From NCBI GenBank assembly GCA_002482645.1, contig DLGJ01000003.1:1-64000 (forward strand): a stretch of DNA of 64,000 nt. Reading direction: 5' to 3'. This document shows, piece after piece, positions 1 to 8,576 of the stretch. The notes below the pieces were generated by a model. It had not been told where the DNA came from. It ran no database searches and saw only the letters and a list, made by a program, of their open reading frames with translations. Position 1 is the first letter of the stretch; every line of letters starts with the position of its first letter. The position numbers and the translations under genes were made by a program. This DNA comes from Hyphomicrobiaceae bacterium UBA7697. GTDB taxonomy: Bacteria > Pseudomonadota > Alphaproteobacteria > Rhizobiales > Methyloligellaceae.

Positions 1-498
1 CGCGCGCCGGGCCGTCCGAAGGAAGCCCGCGTCCGGCTCGCGCACGGCGTCCGCCGGGCCGCGCTCGGCCGCGGCGGCCTCAAGGCCTTCAAGCGCGAAG
101 GCGACGGAGCGACGCCCATCGGCTCTTTGCCCCTGCGCGGCGTCCTGTACCGCGCGGACCGGCTGGCCCGGCCGCGGACGGCGCTCCCGTTGCGCGCCAT
201 CGGCGCCTTCGACGGCTGGTGCGACGACCCGTCCGACCGGAACTACAACCGGCTCGTCCGGCTCCCCTATCGGCGCAGCGCCGAGACCATGATGCGCGAC
301 GATGGTCTCTACGACGTGCTTCTGGTGCTGGCCTACAACGAACGGCCTCGCGTAAGGGGCCGGGGCAGCGCGATCTTCGCCCATCTGGCGCATCCCGGCT
401 ATGCGCCGACGGACGGCTGCATCGCCTTCTCGCGGGAAGACATGGCGGCGGTTCTGGCGCAGGTCCGGAAGGGAAGCGCGTTCCTCGTGATCCCTTAG
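1..498 (+). CDS. L,D-transpeptidase (YkuD-type) family protein, 5' end outside window
   Basis: The frame is open from the left edge to a stop at 498, so 165 codons of a longer gene are visible and the true start lies upstream. The visible part has the pattern of the small L,D-transpeptidase catalytic proteins: KREGDGATPIG near the beginning, then a histidine in IFAHLAHPG followed by TDGCIAFS, where the Cys is the expected nucleophile of the H...(S/T)xGC signature. The family forms or edits 3-3 peptidoglycan cross-links, or attaches proteins to peptidoglycan, in the periplasm. A signal peptide cannot be judged because the N-terminus is missing. A TTG at 127 lies inside the domain and is unlikely to be the start. 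It converges with the yggS gene. Confidence 0.85.
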   Translation, partial: RAPGRPKEARVRLAHGVRRAALGRGGLKAFKREGDGATPIGSLPLRGVLYRADRLARPRTALPLRAIGAFDGWCDDPSDRNYNRLVRLPYRRSAETMMRDDGLYDVLLVLAYNERPRVRGRGSAIFAHLAHPGYAPTDGCIAFSREDMAAVLAQVRKGSAFLVIP

Positions 499-524
499 TC
501 CTGCGGTGGCGCGCTTTGCCGATC

Positions 525-1220
525 CTATTCGAGCAGCACGCGCGTTCCGAAGATCGCCGTGCCGACGCGCACATAGGTCGCCCCGAAGGCGATGGCCTGC
601 TCGAAATCGCCGCTCATACCCATGCTGAGCTCTTCGAGCCCGAGTTCGCGGGCGAGCTTGGCAAGAAGCGCGAAATGCATCGCGGGATCTTCGTCGTGCG
701 GCGGGATACACATCAGTCCGTCAATGCCGAGGTTGAAGGTGTCGCGGCACAGGGCGACGAACTCGGCGGCATCGTCGGGCGCAATGCCGGCCTTTTGCGG
801 CTCCTCGCCCGTGTTGACCTGAACGAACAGGCGGGGGCGCTTGCCGGAACGCTCGATCTCCTCGGCCAGGACGCGCGCGAGCTTCGGCCGGTCGAGCGTT
901 TCGATGACGTCGAACAGCGCGACGGCTTCCTTGACCTTGTTGGTCTGGAGCGGGCCGATCAGGTGCAGTTCGATATCCGGATGGAGGGCGCGGAGCGCCG
1001 GCCACTTCCCATAAGCTTCCTGAACGCGATTCTCGCCGAAGACGCGCTGCCCGGCCTCGATGGCGTCTTCGATGGCGGCGGCCGGCATCGTCTTGCTCAC
1101 GGCGATCAGCTTGACCGCATACCGAGAGCGGCCCGCGGCCTCGCAGGCGAAAGCGATCTCCTGCTCGACGAGGTGCAGGCGCTCGGGGATCTCTGCGGCG
1201 GAGTGACTTTCGGGGCTCAT
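525..1220 (-). CDS. yggS: YggS-family pyridoxal phosphate homeostasis protein
   Basis: A 231-residue single-domain PLP-binding protein of the alanine-racemase-like TIM-barrel fold. The PLP lysine is in LIAVSKTMPAAAI and is followed by the family signature GQRVFGENRVQEAYGKW and by HLIGPLQTNK. The C-terminal phosphate-binding part reads LSMGMSGDFEQAIAFGATYVRVGTAIFG, shown here in pieces: SMGMSGDFEQAI and VRVGTAIFG. The family controls free PLP levels in the cytosol rather than catalysing a known reaction. The start at 1220 (MSPESHSAAE) was chosen because the domain begins just after it; an in-frame ATG at 1274 would add 18 residues. It is transcribed divergently from leuS across about 130 bases, which should hold both promoters. 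Confidence 0.93.
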   Translation of the reverse strand: MSPESHSAAEIPERLHLVEQEIAFACEAAGRSRYAVKLIAVSKTMPAAAIEDAIEAGQRVFGENRVQEAYGKWPALRALHPDIELHLIGPLQTNKVKEAVALFDVIETLDRPKLARVLAEEIERSGKRPRLFVQVNTGEEPQKAGIAPDDAAEFVALCRDTFNLGIDGLMCIPPHDEDPAMHFALLAKLARELGLEELSMGMSGDFEQAIAFGATYVRVGTAIFGTRVLLE

Positions 1221-1347
1221 GCGGGATACCTGGCGCTCATCTTTAGCGACGGAGTCCGCCGTGGCAACGCGCAATTTCAGCGCGCGCTTGACCGCGTTGG
1301 AGAATTGGTTTGGATTGCCGCCGAATCGACAGACGGATGGAGTGAGT

Positions 1348-3954
1348 ATGGCCGCGGATCGTTACGACGCGCCGGCACGCGAAAAGCATTGGCAGAAGGC
1401 CTGGGACGACAAGAGTCTGTTCGAGGCGCGCGAAGACGACGGGCGCGAGAAATACTACGTGCTCGAGATGTTCCCGTATCCGTCCGGCCGCATCCATATG
1501 GGCCACGTGCGGAACTACACCATGGGCGACGTGGTCGCCCGCTTCATGCGCGCGCGCGGCTACAACGTGCTGCATCCCATGGGCTGGGACGCGTTCGGCT
1601 TGCCGGCCGAGAACGCGGCAATCGAGCGCGGCGTTCATCCGGGGCAGTGGACCTACGACAATATCGCCACCATGCGCGGGCAGCTGAAGAGCATGGGCCT
1701 GTCGCTCGACTGGTCGCGGGAGATCGCGACCTGCGATCTCGAATACTACCACCAGCAGCAGAAGCTCTTCCTCGACATGCTCGCGGCCGGTCTCGTGGAC
1801 CGCAAGACGCGCAAAGTGAACTGGGACCCGGTGGACAACACCGTTCTCGCCAACGAGCAGGTGATCGACGGCCGGGGCTGGCGCTCGGGCGCGCTCGTCG
1901 AGCAGCGCGAGCAGCCCGAATGGGTGTTCAAGATCACCGACTACGCGCAGGATCTGCTCGACGCGCTCGATACGCTGGAGCGCTGGCCGGAGAAAGTCCG
2001 CCTGATGCAGGCGAACTGGATCGGCCGCTCCGAAGGTCTGCTGCTGACGTTCGAAGCGGTGCCCGGCGCCGGCCTCGAAGGCTTCGAAACGATCGAGGTG
2101 TTCACGACGCGGCCCGACACGCTGTTCGGCGCCGCCTTCGTCGCCATCGCGCCGGATCACGCCTTGGCCCAGGCGATCGCCCGGACGAACGGCGAGGCAA
2201 GAGCCTTCATCGACGAGTGTCATCGGCACGGCACCAGCGCCGCGGAAATCGAGACCTTGGAGAAGAAGGGCTTCGATACCGGCATGCGCGTGGCGCACCC
2301 GACGATCGAGGGCGCCGAGCTGCCTGTCTATATCGCCAACTTCATCCTGATGGAGTACGGCACCGGCGCGATCTTCGGCTGTCCCGCCCACGACCAGCGC
2401 GATCTCGAATTCGCCCGCACATACGGCTTGCCCGTGCGGCCCGTGGTGCTGCCGCCGGGCGTCGATCCCGAGACGTTCGAAATCGGCGATGAGGCTTATA
2501 CGGGCGACGGCACGCTGTTCAACTCGGATTTCCTCGACGGGCTTGCCGTCGTCGACGCCAAGAACGCCATGTCGGCGCGTCTCGAGGCACGGCAGATCGG
2601 AGGCAAGCCGCAAGGCGTGCGCAAGACGCAGTTCCGCCTGCGCGACTGGGGCATCTCCCGCCAGCGCTATTGGGGTTGTCCCATTCCGATGATCCATTGC
2701 GCGGCGTGCGGAATCGTTCCGGTTCCGGACGAGGACTTGCCGGTGCGGCTGCCGGACGACGTCACCTTCGACGTCCCCGGAAATCCTCTCGACCGTCATC
2801 CCACCTGGAAGTCCGTGACCTGCCCCAAATGCGGCGGGCCGGCGCAGCGCGAGACGGACACGATGGACACGTTCGTCGACTCGTCCTGGTATTTCGCGCG
2901 ATTCTGCTCTCCGCGCGCCGATGTTCCCACCGACACCAACGCGGTGGGCTACTGGCTGCCCGTCGATCAATATATCGGCGGCGTGGAGCACGCGATCCTG
3001 CACCTGCTCTACGCGCGCTTCTTCACGCGGGCCATGCACAAGACGGGGCACGTCTCGCTCGACGAGCCGTTCCGTGGGCTGTTCACGCAAGGCATGGTGA
3101 CGCACGAGACGTATAAGGACGAGAACGGCAAGTGGCTGTTCCCGGAAGAGGTCGCGGCGCGCGACGGAAAGTCCGTACACGTCTCAACCGGCGCGCCGGT
3201 GACGGTCGGCGCGGTCGAGTCCATGTCGAAATCGAAAAAGAACGTTGTCGATCCGGACAGTATCATCGGGACCTACGGCGCCGATACCGCGCGGTGGTTC
3301 ATGCTGTCGGACACGCCGCCCGAGCGCGACATCGAATGGACCACGGGCGGCGTCGATGGCGCCCACCGCTTCCTCCAGCGGGTCTGGCGGCTGACCGGCG
3401 AGGCGGCGCGGGCGGGCGCTCCGGCGGGAACGGCTTGCCCGGCCGGGCTGGACGCCCCGGCCGAGGCCTTGCGCCGGGCAACCCATAAGAGCATCGCCGG
3501 TGTTACGGCGGCCGTCGAGCGGCTGAGATTCAACGCGGCCGTTGCGCAGATCTACGAGCTCGCAAACGCGCTGTCCGCGGCGCTCCAGACCCCGGATCCC
3601 GGGGAGGGGCTGAGATTCGCGATCCGGGAGGCGGCGGAGAGCCTGGTCCGGATCGCGGCGCCGATGGTGCCGCATCTGTCCGAAGAATGTTGGCAAGTCC
3701 TTGGGAATCAAGGACTTGTCGCCGAGCAGGCGTGGCCCGTGGCGGACCCGTCCCTTCTGACCGAGGATACGGTCACCATCGCCGTTCAGGTCAACGGCAA
3801 GAGACGTGGCGAATTGACGATTGCGCGAGACGCCGCGAAGGAAGATATTGAGGCTGCGGCGCTTGCGCTGGATGCCGTCGCACGCGCCGTCGAGGGACGG
3901 GATATTCGGAAGATCGTGGTCGTGCCACAGAGGATCGTCAATGTGGTCGCATAG
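1348..3954 (+). CDS. leuS: Leucyl-tRNA synthetase
   Basis: An 868-residue class I aminoacyl-tRNA synthetase, the usual bacterial LeuRS length. The HIGH motif appears as HMGH at residues 50-53 within FPYPSGRIHMGHVRNYTMGD, and the KMSKS loop as SMSKSKKNVVDPD near residue 628. Between them is the editing (CP1) domain with the threonine-rich FTTRPDTLFGA. A zinc-finger-like CAACG...CPKCGG stretch lies near residues 450-495. The start at 1348 is preceded by GGATGGAG and gives MAADRYDAPAREKHWQ, the normal family N-terminus; an upstream in-frame ATG at 1219 would overlap yggS. The 3' end overlaps lptE by 14 bases, which implies co-transcription and probably translational coupling with lptE. Confidence 0.98.
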   Translation: MAADRYDAPAREKHWQKAWDDKSLFEAREDDGREKYYVLEMFPYPSGRIHMGHVRNYTMGDVVARFMRARGYNVLHPMGWDAFGLPAENAAIERGVHPGQWTYDNIATMRGQLKSMGLSLDWSREIATCDLEYYHQQQKLFLDMLAAGLVDRKTRKVNWDPVDNTVLANEQVIDGRGWRSGALVEQREQPEWVFKITDYAQDLLDALDTLERWPEKVRLMQANWIGRSEGLLLTFEAVPGAGLEGFETIEVFTTRPDTLFGAAFVAIAPDHALAQAIARTNGEARAFIDECHRHGTSAAEIETLEKKGFDTGMRVAHPTIEGAELPVYIANFILMEYGTGAIFGCPAHDQRDLEFARTYGLPVRPVVLPPGVDPETFEIGDEAYTGDGTLFNSDFLDGLAVVDAKNAMSARLEARQIGGKPQGVRKTQFRLRDWGISRQRYWGCPIPMIHCAACGIVPVPDEDLPVRLPDDVTFDVPGNPLDRHPTWKSVTCPKCGGPAQRETDTMDTFVDSSWYFARFCSPRADVPTDTNAVGYWLPVDQYIGGVEHAILHLLYARFFTRAMHKTGHVSLDEPFRGLFTQGMVTHETYKDENGKWLFPEEVAARDGKSVHVSTGAPVTVGAVESMSKSKKNVVDPDSIIGTYGADTARWFMLSDTPPERDIEWTTGGVDGAHRFLQRVWRLTGEAARAGAPAGTACPAGLDAPAEALRRATHKSIAGVTAAVERLRFNAAVAQIYELANALSAALQTPDPGEGLRFAIREAAESLVRIAAPMVPHLSEECWQVLGNQGLVAEQAWPVADPSLLTEDTVTIAVQVNGKRRGELTIARDAAKEDIEAAALALDAVARAVEGRDIRKIVVVPQRIVNVVA

Positions 3955-4465
3955 TCGTGCCATTGCCGTTGTGGCGATCGCCGCAGTCACCGGGCTGGGC
4001 CTGGCGGGTTGTGGCTTTCAGCCGCTTTACGGCTCCAATACGACGACCGCCAGCGGCACACGGCTGTCGGAGGCGATGGCTTCGGTCGACGTTCAGCCCA
4101 TCCCCGGGCGCGTGGGCCAGAAGGTCCGGAACGAGCTGATCTTCTCCAATACGGGCGGAGGCTACGCCGCAACGCCCAAATACAAGCTCAAGATCGCGCT
4201 GCGCGAGCAGGACATCCAACAGCTCGTGCAGGTGACCGGCAATGCGCAAGGGCAGGTCTATCAGCTGCAGGCAAGCTTCACGCTCGTCGATGCCTCGAGC
4301 GGTGCGGTGATCCACACGGGCAAGGCGATATCCCGGGCGCCCTATACGCGATTCCAGGAAGTGTTCGCCAATGTCCGTGCGCGGTACAATGCCGAGGACC
4401 GCGCGGCGGCAACGATCTCGGAAAGCATCAAGAGCCAGGTCGCGGCCTATCTTGCCACCACGTAG
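3941..4465 (+). CDS. lptE: LPS-assembly lipoprotein LptE
   Basis: A 174-residue lipoprotein. The N-terminus has a short basic segment, a hydrophobic core and the lipobox LAGC with the lipidated Cys at residue 24, followed at once by GFQPLYG, the hallmark of LptE. LptE plugs the LptD barrel and helps insert lipopolysaccharide in the outer leaflet of the outer membrane. The remaining sequence (FSNTGGGYAATPKYKL, then the VFANVRARYNAEDRAA region) fits the family. The ATG at 3941 lies inside the end of leuS. The order leuS-lptE-holA is conserved in related bacteria, which supports the call despite low sequence conservation in the family. Confidence 0.9.
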   Translation: MWSHSRAIAVVAIAAVTGLGLAGCGFQPLYGSNTTTASGTRLSEAMASVDVQPIPGRVGQKVRNELIFSNTGGGYAATPKYKLKIALREQDIQQLVQVTGNAQGQVYQLQASFTLVDASSGAVIHTGKAISRAPYTRFQEVFANVRARYNAEDRAAATISESIKSQVAAYLATT

Positions 4466-4515
4466 GGCGGCCGCGGACAACACGGCGTCCCGCGATGGAC
4501 GGGTGATTGCGCGCC

Positions 4516-5517
4516 ATGGTCGCCTATAAGGCCCATACCGTTCAGCGATTCCTCGATGCGCCCGATCCGGCCTGCCGGGCGGCGCTCGTTTACGGACCCG
4601 ACGCCGGCCTCGTTTCGGAGCGGGCGGCCGCGCTGACGCAATCGTTCGCGAAGCGTGCCGGAGCGGACACCGAAGTGGTGCGGCTGGACGACCGCGACTT
4701 CGCCGAGGACCCGGCCCGGCTCGAAGTGGAACTTCGCACGCAGTCCATGTTCTCGCCTGGGAAAGTCGTTCGGGTCACCGCGGGCGCCAGACTCGATGCC
4801 GCCGCGCTCAAGTCCTTGCTGGGCGAGCCGTCGGACCATCCCCTCATCGTGGAGGCCGGCAATCTTCGGCCCGATTCGGGCTTGCGGAAGCTGTTCGAGA
4901 AGCTTCCCGAAGCAGCGGCTCTGCCTTGCTACGCGGACGAGCGGGGTCTTGCCGCCGTGATCGACGCGGAACTCGGCAAAGTCGGGCTCGAAATCGACCG
5001 CGAGACGAAGGCCTATCTGATGGGGCGGCTCGGCGCGGACCAGGCCCTGTCGCGCGGCGAGGTGGCGAAGCTCGCTCTCTACGCACAAGGCACCGGCCGC
5101 GTGACCCACGAGGATGTGGCGGCGATTGTCGGCGATGCCTCCGAGATCGCGCTGGAGACTTTCGTCTATGCGGTCAGTGCGGGCGACGCGGCGGGCGCGC
5201 TGCGGGAACTCGGCCGGCTCGCGGCGGCCGGGACGGACCGGACCGTGGCCTTGTCGGCACTCGCCCGGCACTACGGCAAGCTTCATCTCGTCGCGACCTA
5301 CGCAGGGCCCCTCGAAGACGGCGCCAGGAAGCTGCGTCCGCCCTTGCATTACAAGCGGCGGGACACGTTTTTGAACCATTGCCGCAAATGGGGCGCCCAC
5401 CGGCTGGCCGCCGCGTTGCCGCTCATTCAAGAGGCCGTCCGCCGCACCCGCCGCACGCCGGACCTGAACGGCGCTTTCAGCGAGCGGCTGCTGCTGGCGC
5501 TCACGTCGAAGGTTTGA
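4516..5517 (+). CDS. holA: DNA polymerase III delta subunit
   Basis: A 333-residue HolA protein, the clamp-loader subunit that opens the beta clamp. Family features are the N-terminal ALVYGPDAGLVSERAAAL, where the Walker A is degenerate as expected for delta, then FSPGKVVRVTAG, and the C-terminal helical collar with ALSALARHYGKLH and a terminal FSERLLLAL. The ATG at 4516 gives MVAYKAHTVQRFL; a TTG at 4507 would add three residues. It follows lptE by about 50 bases and probably belongs to the same operon as leuS and lptE. Confidence 0.93.
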   Translation: MVAYKAHTVQRFLDAPDPACRAALVYGPDAGLVSERAAALTQSFAKRAGADTEVVRLDDRDFAEDPARLEVELRTQSMFSPGKVVRVTAGARLDAAALKSLLGEPSDHPLIVEAGNLRPDSGLRKLFEKLPEAAALPCYADERGLAAVIDAELGKVGLEIDRETKAYLMGRLGADQALSRGEVAKLALYAQGTGRVTHEDVAAIVGDASEIALETFVYAVSAGDAAGALRELGRLAAAGTDRTVALSALARHYGKLHLVATYAGPLEDGARKLRPPLHYKRRDTFLNHCRKWGAHRLAAALPLIQEAVRRTRRTPDLNGAFSERLLLALTSKV

Positions 5518-5571
5518 CGCCGGCCCGAGGCGTTTCTATGCATAGGCCGCTCACGACCAAGGGGACGCGCA

Positions 5572-6159
5572 ATGGACCACCAAACCGCCGATCAAGATCA
5601 GACGACGTTCGAGCGCCGCAACCGGCTCTTCATGCTGCTTCAGGCGCGCGCGTTCCGTCGCGGGCGGGTGATCCTCGCCTCCGGCAAGGAGAGCGACTAC
5701 TACTTCGACATGAAGCCGGCCATGCTCGATCCCGATGGGGCCGAACTGATGGCCGATCTCATCCTCCATGCGCTTCAAGACGTCGAGGCCGACGCCGTGG
5801 GCGGCCTCGAAATGGGAGCAGTGCCGCTGATCGCGCCCGTCGCCATGAAGAGCCGGGCCTATGGCCGCTATCTGCCCGGCTTCTTCGTCCGTAAGGCGGT
5901 GAAGGATCACGGCACCAAGAAGCGCGTCGACGGCAACGACATCAGCGGCAAAACCGTGGTGATCCTTGAGGACGTCACCACCACCGGCGGCTCGGCCATG
6001 GATGCGGTTGGGGCCGTCAGAGACGCCGGCGCCAAGGTCTCTCTCGTGATCTCGATCCTCGATCGGGGCGAGGGCGCGGCCGCGCTCTATGCGGAGGCGG
6101 ACGTACCGTTCAAGTCGTTGTTCAGGGCCGAGGAGTTCATCGGCTCGGGCGCCGCTTGA
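5572..6159 (+). CDS. pyrE: Orotate phosphoribosyltransferase
   Basis: A 195-residue PRTase that makes orotidine 5'-phosphate from orotate and PRPP in de novo pyrimidine synthesis. The 13-residue PRPP-binding signature is VVILEDVTTTGGS near residue 130, and the substrate region ASGKESDYYFDMKPAML lies near residue 40. GGLEMGAVPLIAPVA is the usual phosphate-binding loop. The length and motifs are complete. The gene lies 54 bases after holA in the same direction and converges with parB; the 41-base gap between pyrE and parB shows no clear Rho-independent terminator. Confidence 0.96.
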   Translation: MDHQTADQDQTTFERRNRLFMLLQARAFRRGRVILASGKESDYYFDMKPAMLDPDGAELMADLILHALQDVEADAVGGLEMGAVPLIAPVAMKSRAYGRYLPGFFVRKAVKDHGTKKRVDGNDISGKTVVILEDVTTTGGSAMDAVGAVRDAGAKVSLVISILDRGEGAAALYAEADVPFKSLFRAEEFIGSGAA

Positions 6160-6200
6160 TCGTCAGTGTGCGGATGATCTCTTGCCCGCCGGGTCTCTAG

Positions 6201-7067
6201 CTACCGGCCGGGAGAGCGCATCAGGCGCTCGCGCAAATCTTCGAGCTGATCGTAATTGGCATAGCGAATGCGCAACTCGCCGCGCTCCCCCCTGCCCGGC
6301 TTGATCTCCACCCGCAATCCAAGCGCGTCGTGCAATTCAGATTCGGCGGCGCGCGTGTCCGCGTCCTTGGACGCCTTCGCATTGCCCTTTCCCTTGGACT
6401 TTTGCTCCTGCGCGAGCGCCTCGACCTGACGCACCGTCAGGCCTTCCTTGACGATCCGCGCCGCGATCTTGGCGGCGTCCTCCCGGCCGATCAGGGCGCG
6501 CGCGTGCCCCGCACTCAAATTGCCGTTGCGGACCAAATCCCGGACACTTTGCGGCAGCTTCAAGAGGCGCAGCGTGTTGGCGAGATGACTCCGGCTCTTG
6601 CCAATGACCTTGGAGAGATCTTCCTGCGTATAGCCATGCCCCTGCATCAGCGCCTGATAGCCCTCTCCTTCTTCGATGGCGTTGAGGTCTTCGCGCTGCA
6701 CGTTCTCGATGATGGCGATCTCGATCGCCTCCTGGTCCGTCAGTGTACGGATGATGACCGGGACCTCATGGAGGTTCGCCCGCTGGGCCGCGCGCCAGCG
6801 GCGTTCGCCCGCCACGATTTCGTATTTGTCGTTGCCGATGGGACGCACGACGAGCGGCTGCACAAGACCGCGTTCGCGGATGGAGGATGCAAGCTCGTCC
6901 AGGTGCTCGTCGGCGAAGTCGCGCCGTGGATTGTAGGAACTCGCCTTGAGCGAGGAGAGTGCCACCGTCCGCTGGTCCTCGGAGGACGGGCCTGCCCCGG
7001 CCGCGTCCTCGCCGATCAGGGAGGCCAGGCTACGGCCCAATCGCTTCTTCTGTGCGCTCACTGCCAT
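6201..7067 (-). CDS. parB: Chromosome-partitioning protein ParB
   Basis: A 288-residue ParB/Spo0J-type CTPase and DNA-binding protein. The N-terminal KKRLGRSLASLIGE is the ParA-interacting motif. The CTP-binding box GERRWRAAQRANL and ENVQREDLNAIEEGEGY follow, then a helix-turn-helix region (YTQEDLSKVIGKSRSHLAN) and a C-terminal dimerisation domain. It should bind the parS sites found close by at 10528-10543 and possibly 8496-8511. The gene lies directly downstream of parA in the same operon and about 11 kb from the probable origin, the normal distance for the segregation locus. Confidence 0.97.
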   Translation of the reverse strand: MAVSAQKKRLGRSLASLIGEDAAGAGPSSEDQRTVALSSLKASSYNPRRDFADEHLDELASSIRERGLVQPLVVRPIGNDKYEIVAGERRWRAAQRANLHEVPVIIRTLTDQEAIEIAIIENVQREDLNAIEEGEGYQALMQGHGYTQEDLSKVIGKSRSHLANTLRLLKLPQSVRDLVRNGNLSAGHARALIGREDAAKIAARIVKEGLTVRQVEALAQEQKSKGKGNAKASKDADTRAAESELHDALGLRVEIKPGRGERGELRIRYANYDQLEDLRERLMRSPGR

Positions 7068-7110
7068 CGTTTTCGTCTCCAGTTCCGGGCGGCCGCACGC
7101 CGCCCCCGCA

Positions 7111-7914
7111 TCATGCCGCGCGCATCCGGCGCTCGCGCTCGATGACCTCCGAGGCGAGTTGGATATAGGCTTGGCTCCCAGTGCATTTGTAGTCGTAGAG
7201 AAGGACCGGCTTTCCGTGCGACGGCGACTCGGCCACGCGCACGTTGCGCGGGATCACCGTCGTATAAACCTTCTCGCCGAGAACGGCCCGCACGTCTTGA
7301 ACCACCTGGTCGGACAGGCTGGTGCGCTGGTCGTACATGGTCAGCACCACGCCGTGGATCTTGAGCTTCGGATTCAGCCGCCCGCGGATTTCCTCGACCG
7401 TGCTCAAGAGCTGGGCCAGACCTTCGAGCGCGAAGAACTCGCATTGAAGCGGCACGAGAACGGCGTCGGCCGCGGCGAGGGCGTTCAACGTCAGCAAATT
7501 GAGCGACGGCGGGCAGTCGATCAGAACATAGGTGGTACGGGCATCCTCGGATTCGTTCGCGGCGAGTTCGGCAAGGCAATCGCGCAGACGATAGTGCTTG
7601 CTGCCGGTATCCGCGACCTCGCGCTCGAACGACATCAGGTCGATGGTCGCCGGAATGATCGAAAGGCGCGGCACATGGGTCGGGACCTTCGCGTCGAGGA
7701 CCGGCGCCTCGCCGGTCAGCACGTCGAAGGTCGAAACGTCGCGCTGCTCGATGCCGAGGCCGGTGGAGGCGTTGCCCTGAGGGTCGAGATCGACGATCAG
7801 AACCCGTTCTCCGACCGCCGCAAGCGCGGTCCCGAGATTGATCGCCGTGGTGGTCTTGCCGACGCCGCCTTTTTGATTGGCGAGAGCCAGGATGCGCATG
7901 TCGTTCCGGCTCAT
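7111..7914 (-). CDS. parA: Chromosome-partitioning ATPase ParA
   Basis: A 267-residue MinD/ParA-type deviant Walker ATPase. The N-terminus MRILALANQKGGVGKTTTAI (from residue 5) contains the deviant Walker A with the signature lysine, and DLDPQGNASTGLG and LIDCPPSLN are the A' and Walker B regions. No N-terminal helix-turn-helix extension is present, so this is the chromosomal (type Ib-like) form. It pairs with parB, 43 bases downstream, to segregate the origin region. Its start overlaps the end of rsmG by four bases, so rsmG, parA and parB are likely translated from one message. Confidence 0.97.
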   Translation of the reverse strand: MSRNDMRILALANQKGGVGKTTTAINLGTALAAVGERVLIVDLDPQGNASTGLGIEQRDVSTFDVLTGEAPVLDAKVPTHVPRLSIIPATIDLMSFEREVADTGSKHYRLRDCLAELAANESEDARTTYVLIDCPPSLNLLTLNALAAADAVLVPLQCEFFALEGLAQLLSTVEEIRGRLNPKLKIHGVVLTMYDQRTSLSDQVVQDVRAVLGEKVYTTVIPRNVRVAESPSHGKPVLLYDYKCTGSQAYIQLASEVIERERRMRAA

Positions 7915-8576
7915 TGATCCCTCCGGCGCGGAGCCTTGATCTCGACAATCCGCGCGTCGTCATCCGTAAGGCTCGCGTGGCGCATCCCGTCGAACGTCCA
8001 CCGCTCCAGTGCCGAGGCGACTTCGGCGTCTGTCTCGCGACCCTTCAGGAACAGCCCCCTGGTTTCGTCCCGCAGAAACGGTTCGGCGAGTTCCAAGAGA
8101 CGGGGCAGCGGCGCGAGCGCGCGAGCGCTGACCACGTCTGGGTCTAGGCTTTGAGCGCTTTTCGCGAACTGTTCAATACGCATCGCGTGGATGTCCACAG
8201 GGGCCTCGGTGGCGCGCGCCACCTGGCCGAGAAAGGCGCATTTCTTCTGGTTGGACTCGACAAGGTGCATGCGAAAGCCCGGCGTGCCGCTGTTCAGAAT
8301 GGCGACGACCAGCCCAGGGAAGCCGCCGCCGGAACCTAGATCGAGCCAGAGTCGCGCCTCCGGCGCAAGGGCCGCGAGTTGGGCGCTGTCGGCGAAATGG
8401 CGGCTCCAGACCTGCGGAAGGGTCGATGGAGCGACGAGATTGGTCGTTTTCTGCCAGTGCTCCAGGAGCTCCGCATAGCGCCTCAGCCTGTGGATTGTTT
8501 CATGTGAAACTTTAAAGGCTTCGGCGAACGACTCCGGACCTTCGATGAGGTCCGGCCGCTTACTCCCCGCGCTCAT
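7911..8576 (-). CDS. rsmG: 16S rRNA (guanine-527-N7)-methyltransferase
   Basis: A 221-residue class I SAM-dependent methyltransferase (GidB). The SAM-binding motif is LWLDLGSGGGFPGLVVAI, shortly after the WQKTTNLVAPST segment. VVSARALAPLPRLLELAEP is the conserved second half. It methylates G527 in the 530 loop of 16S rRNA. The start ATG overlaps the mnmG stop by four bases and its end overlaps the parA start, so the gene is embedded in a tightly coupled operon. The sequence at 8496-8511 near its 5' end resembles a parS site. Confidence 0.95.
   Translation of the reverse strand: MSAGSKRPDLIEGPESFAEAFKVSHETIHRLRRYAELLEHWQKTTNLVAPSTLPQVWSRHFADSAQLAALAPEARLWLDLGSGGGFPGLVVAILNSGTPGFRMHLVESNQKKCAFLGQVARATEAPVDIHAMRIEQFAKSAQSLDPDVVSARALAPLPRLLELAEPFLRDETRGLFLKGRETDAEVASALERWTFDGMRHASLTDDDARIVEIKAPRRRDQ
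8496..8511 (+). promoter_or_regulatory. Candidate parS site inside rsmG
   Basis: TGTTTCATGTGAAACT differs from the parS consensus TGTTTCACGTGAAACA at two positions (C to T at position 8 and A to T at position 16) and keeps the TTTCA...TGAAA arms. It lies in the rsmG coding sequence, 0.6 kb from parA. ParB often has several sites of varying strength near the origin. Binding is inferred, not shown. Confidence 0.5.

Noticed and set aside
1243..3180. Long open frame (645 codons) on the minus strand across leuS.
   Set aside because: It lies opposite a complete leuS gene with all motifs. Long antisense frames are expected in G/C-rich DNA, and no family resemblance was seen.
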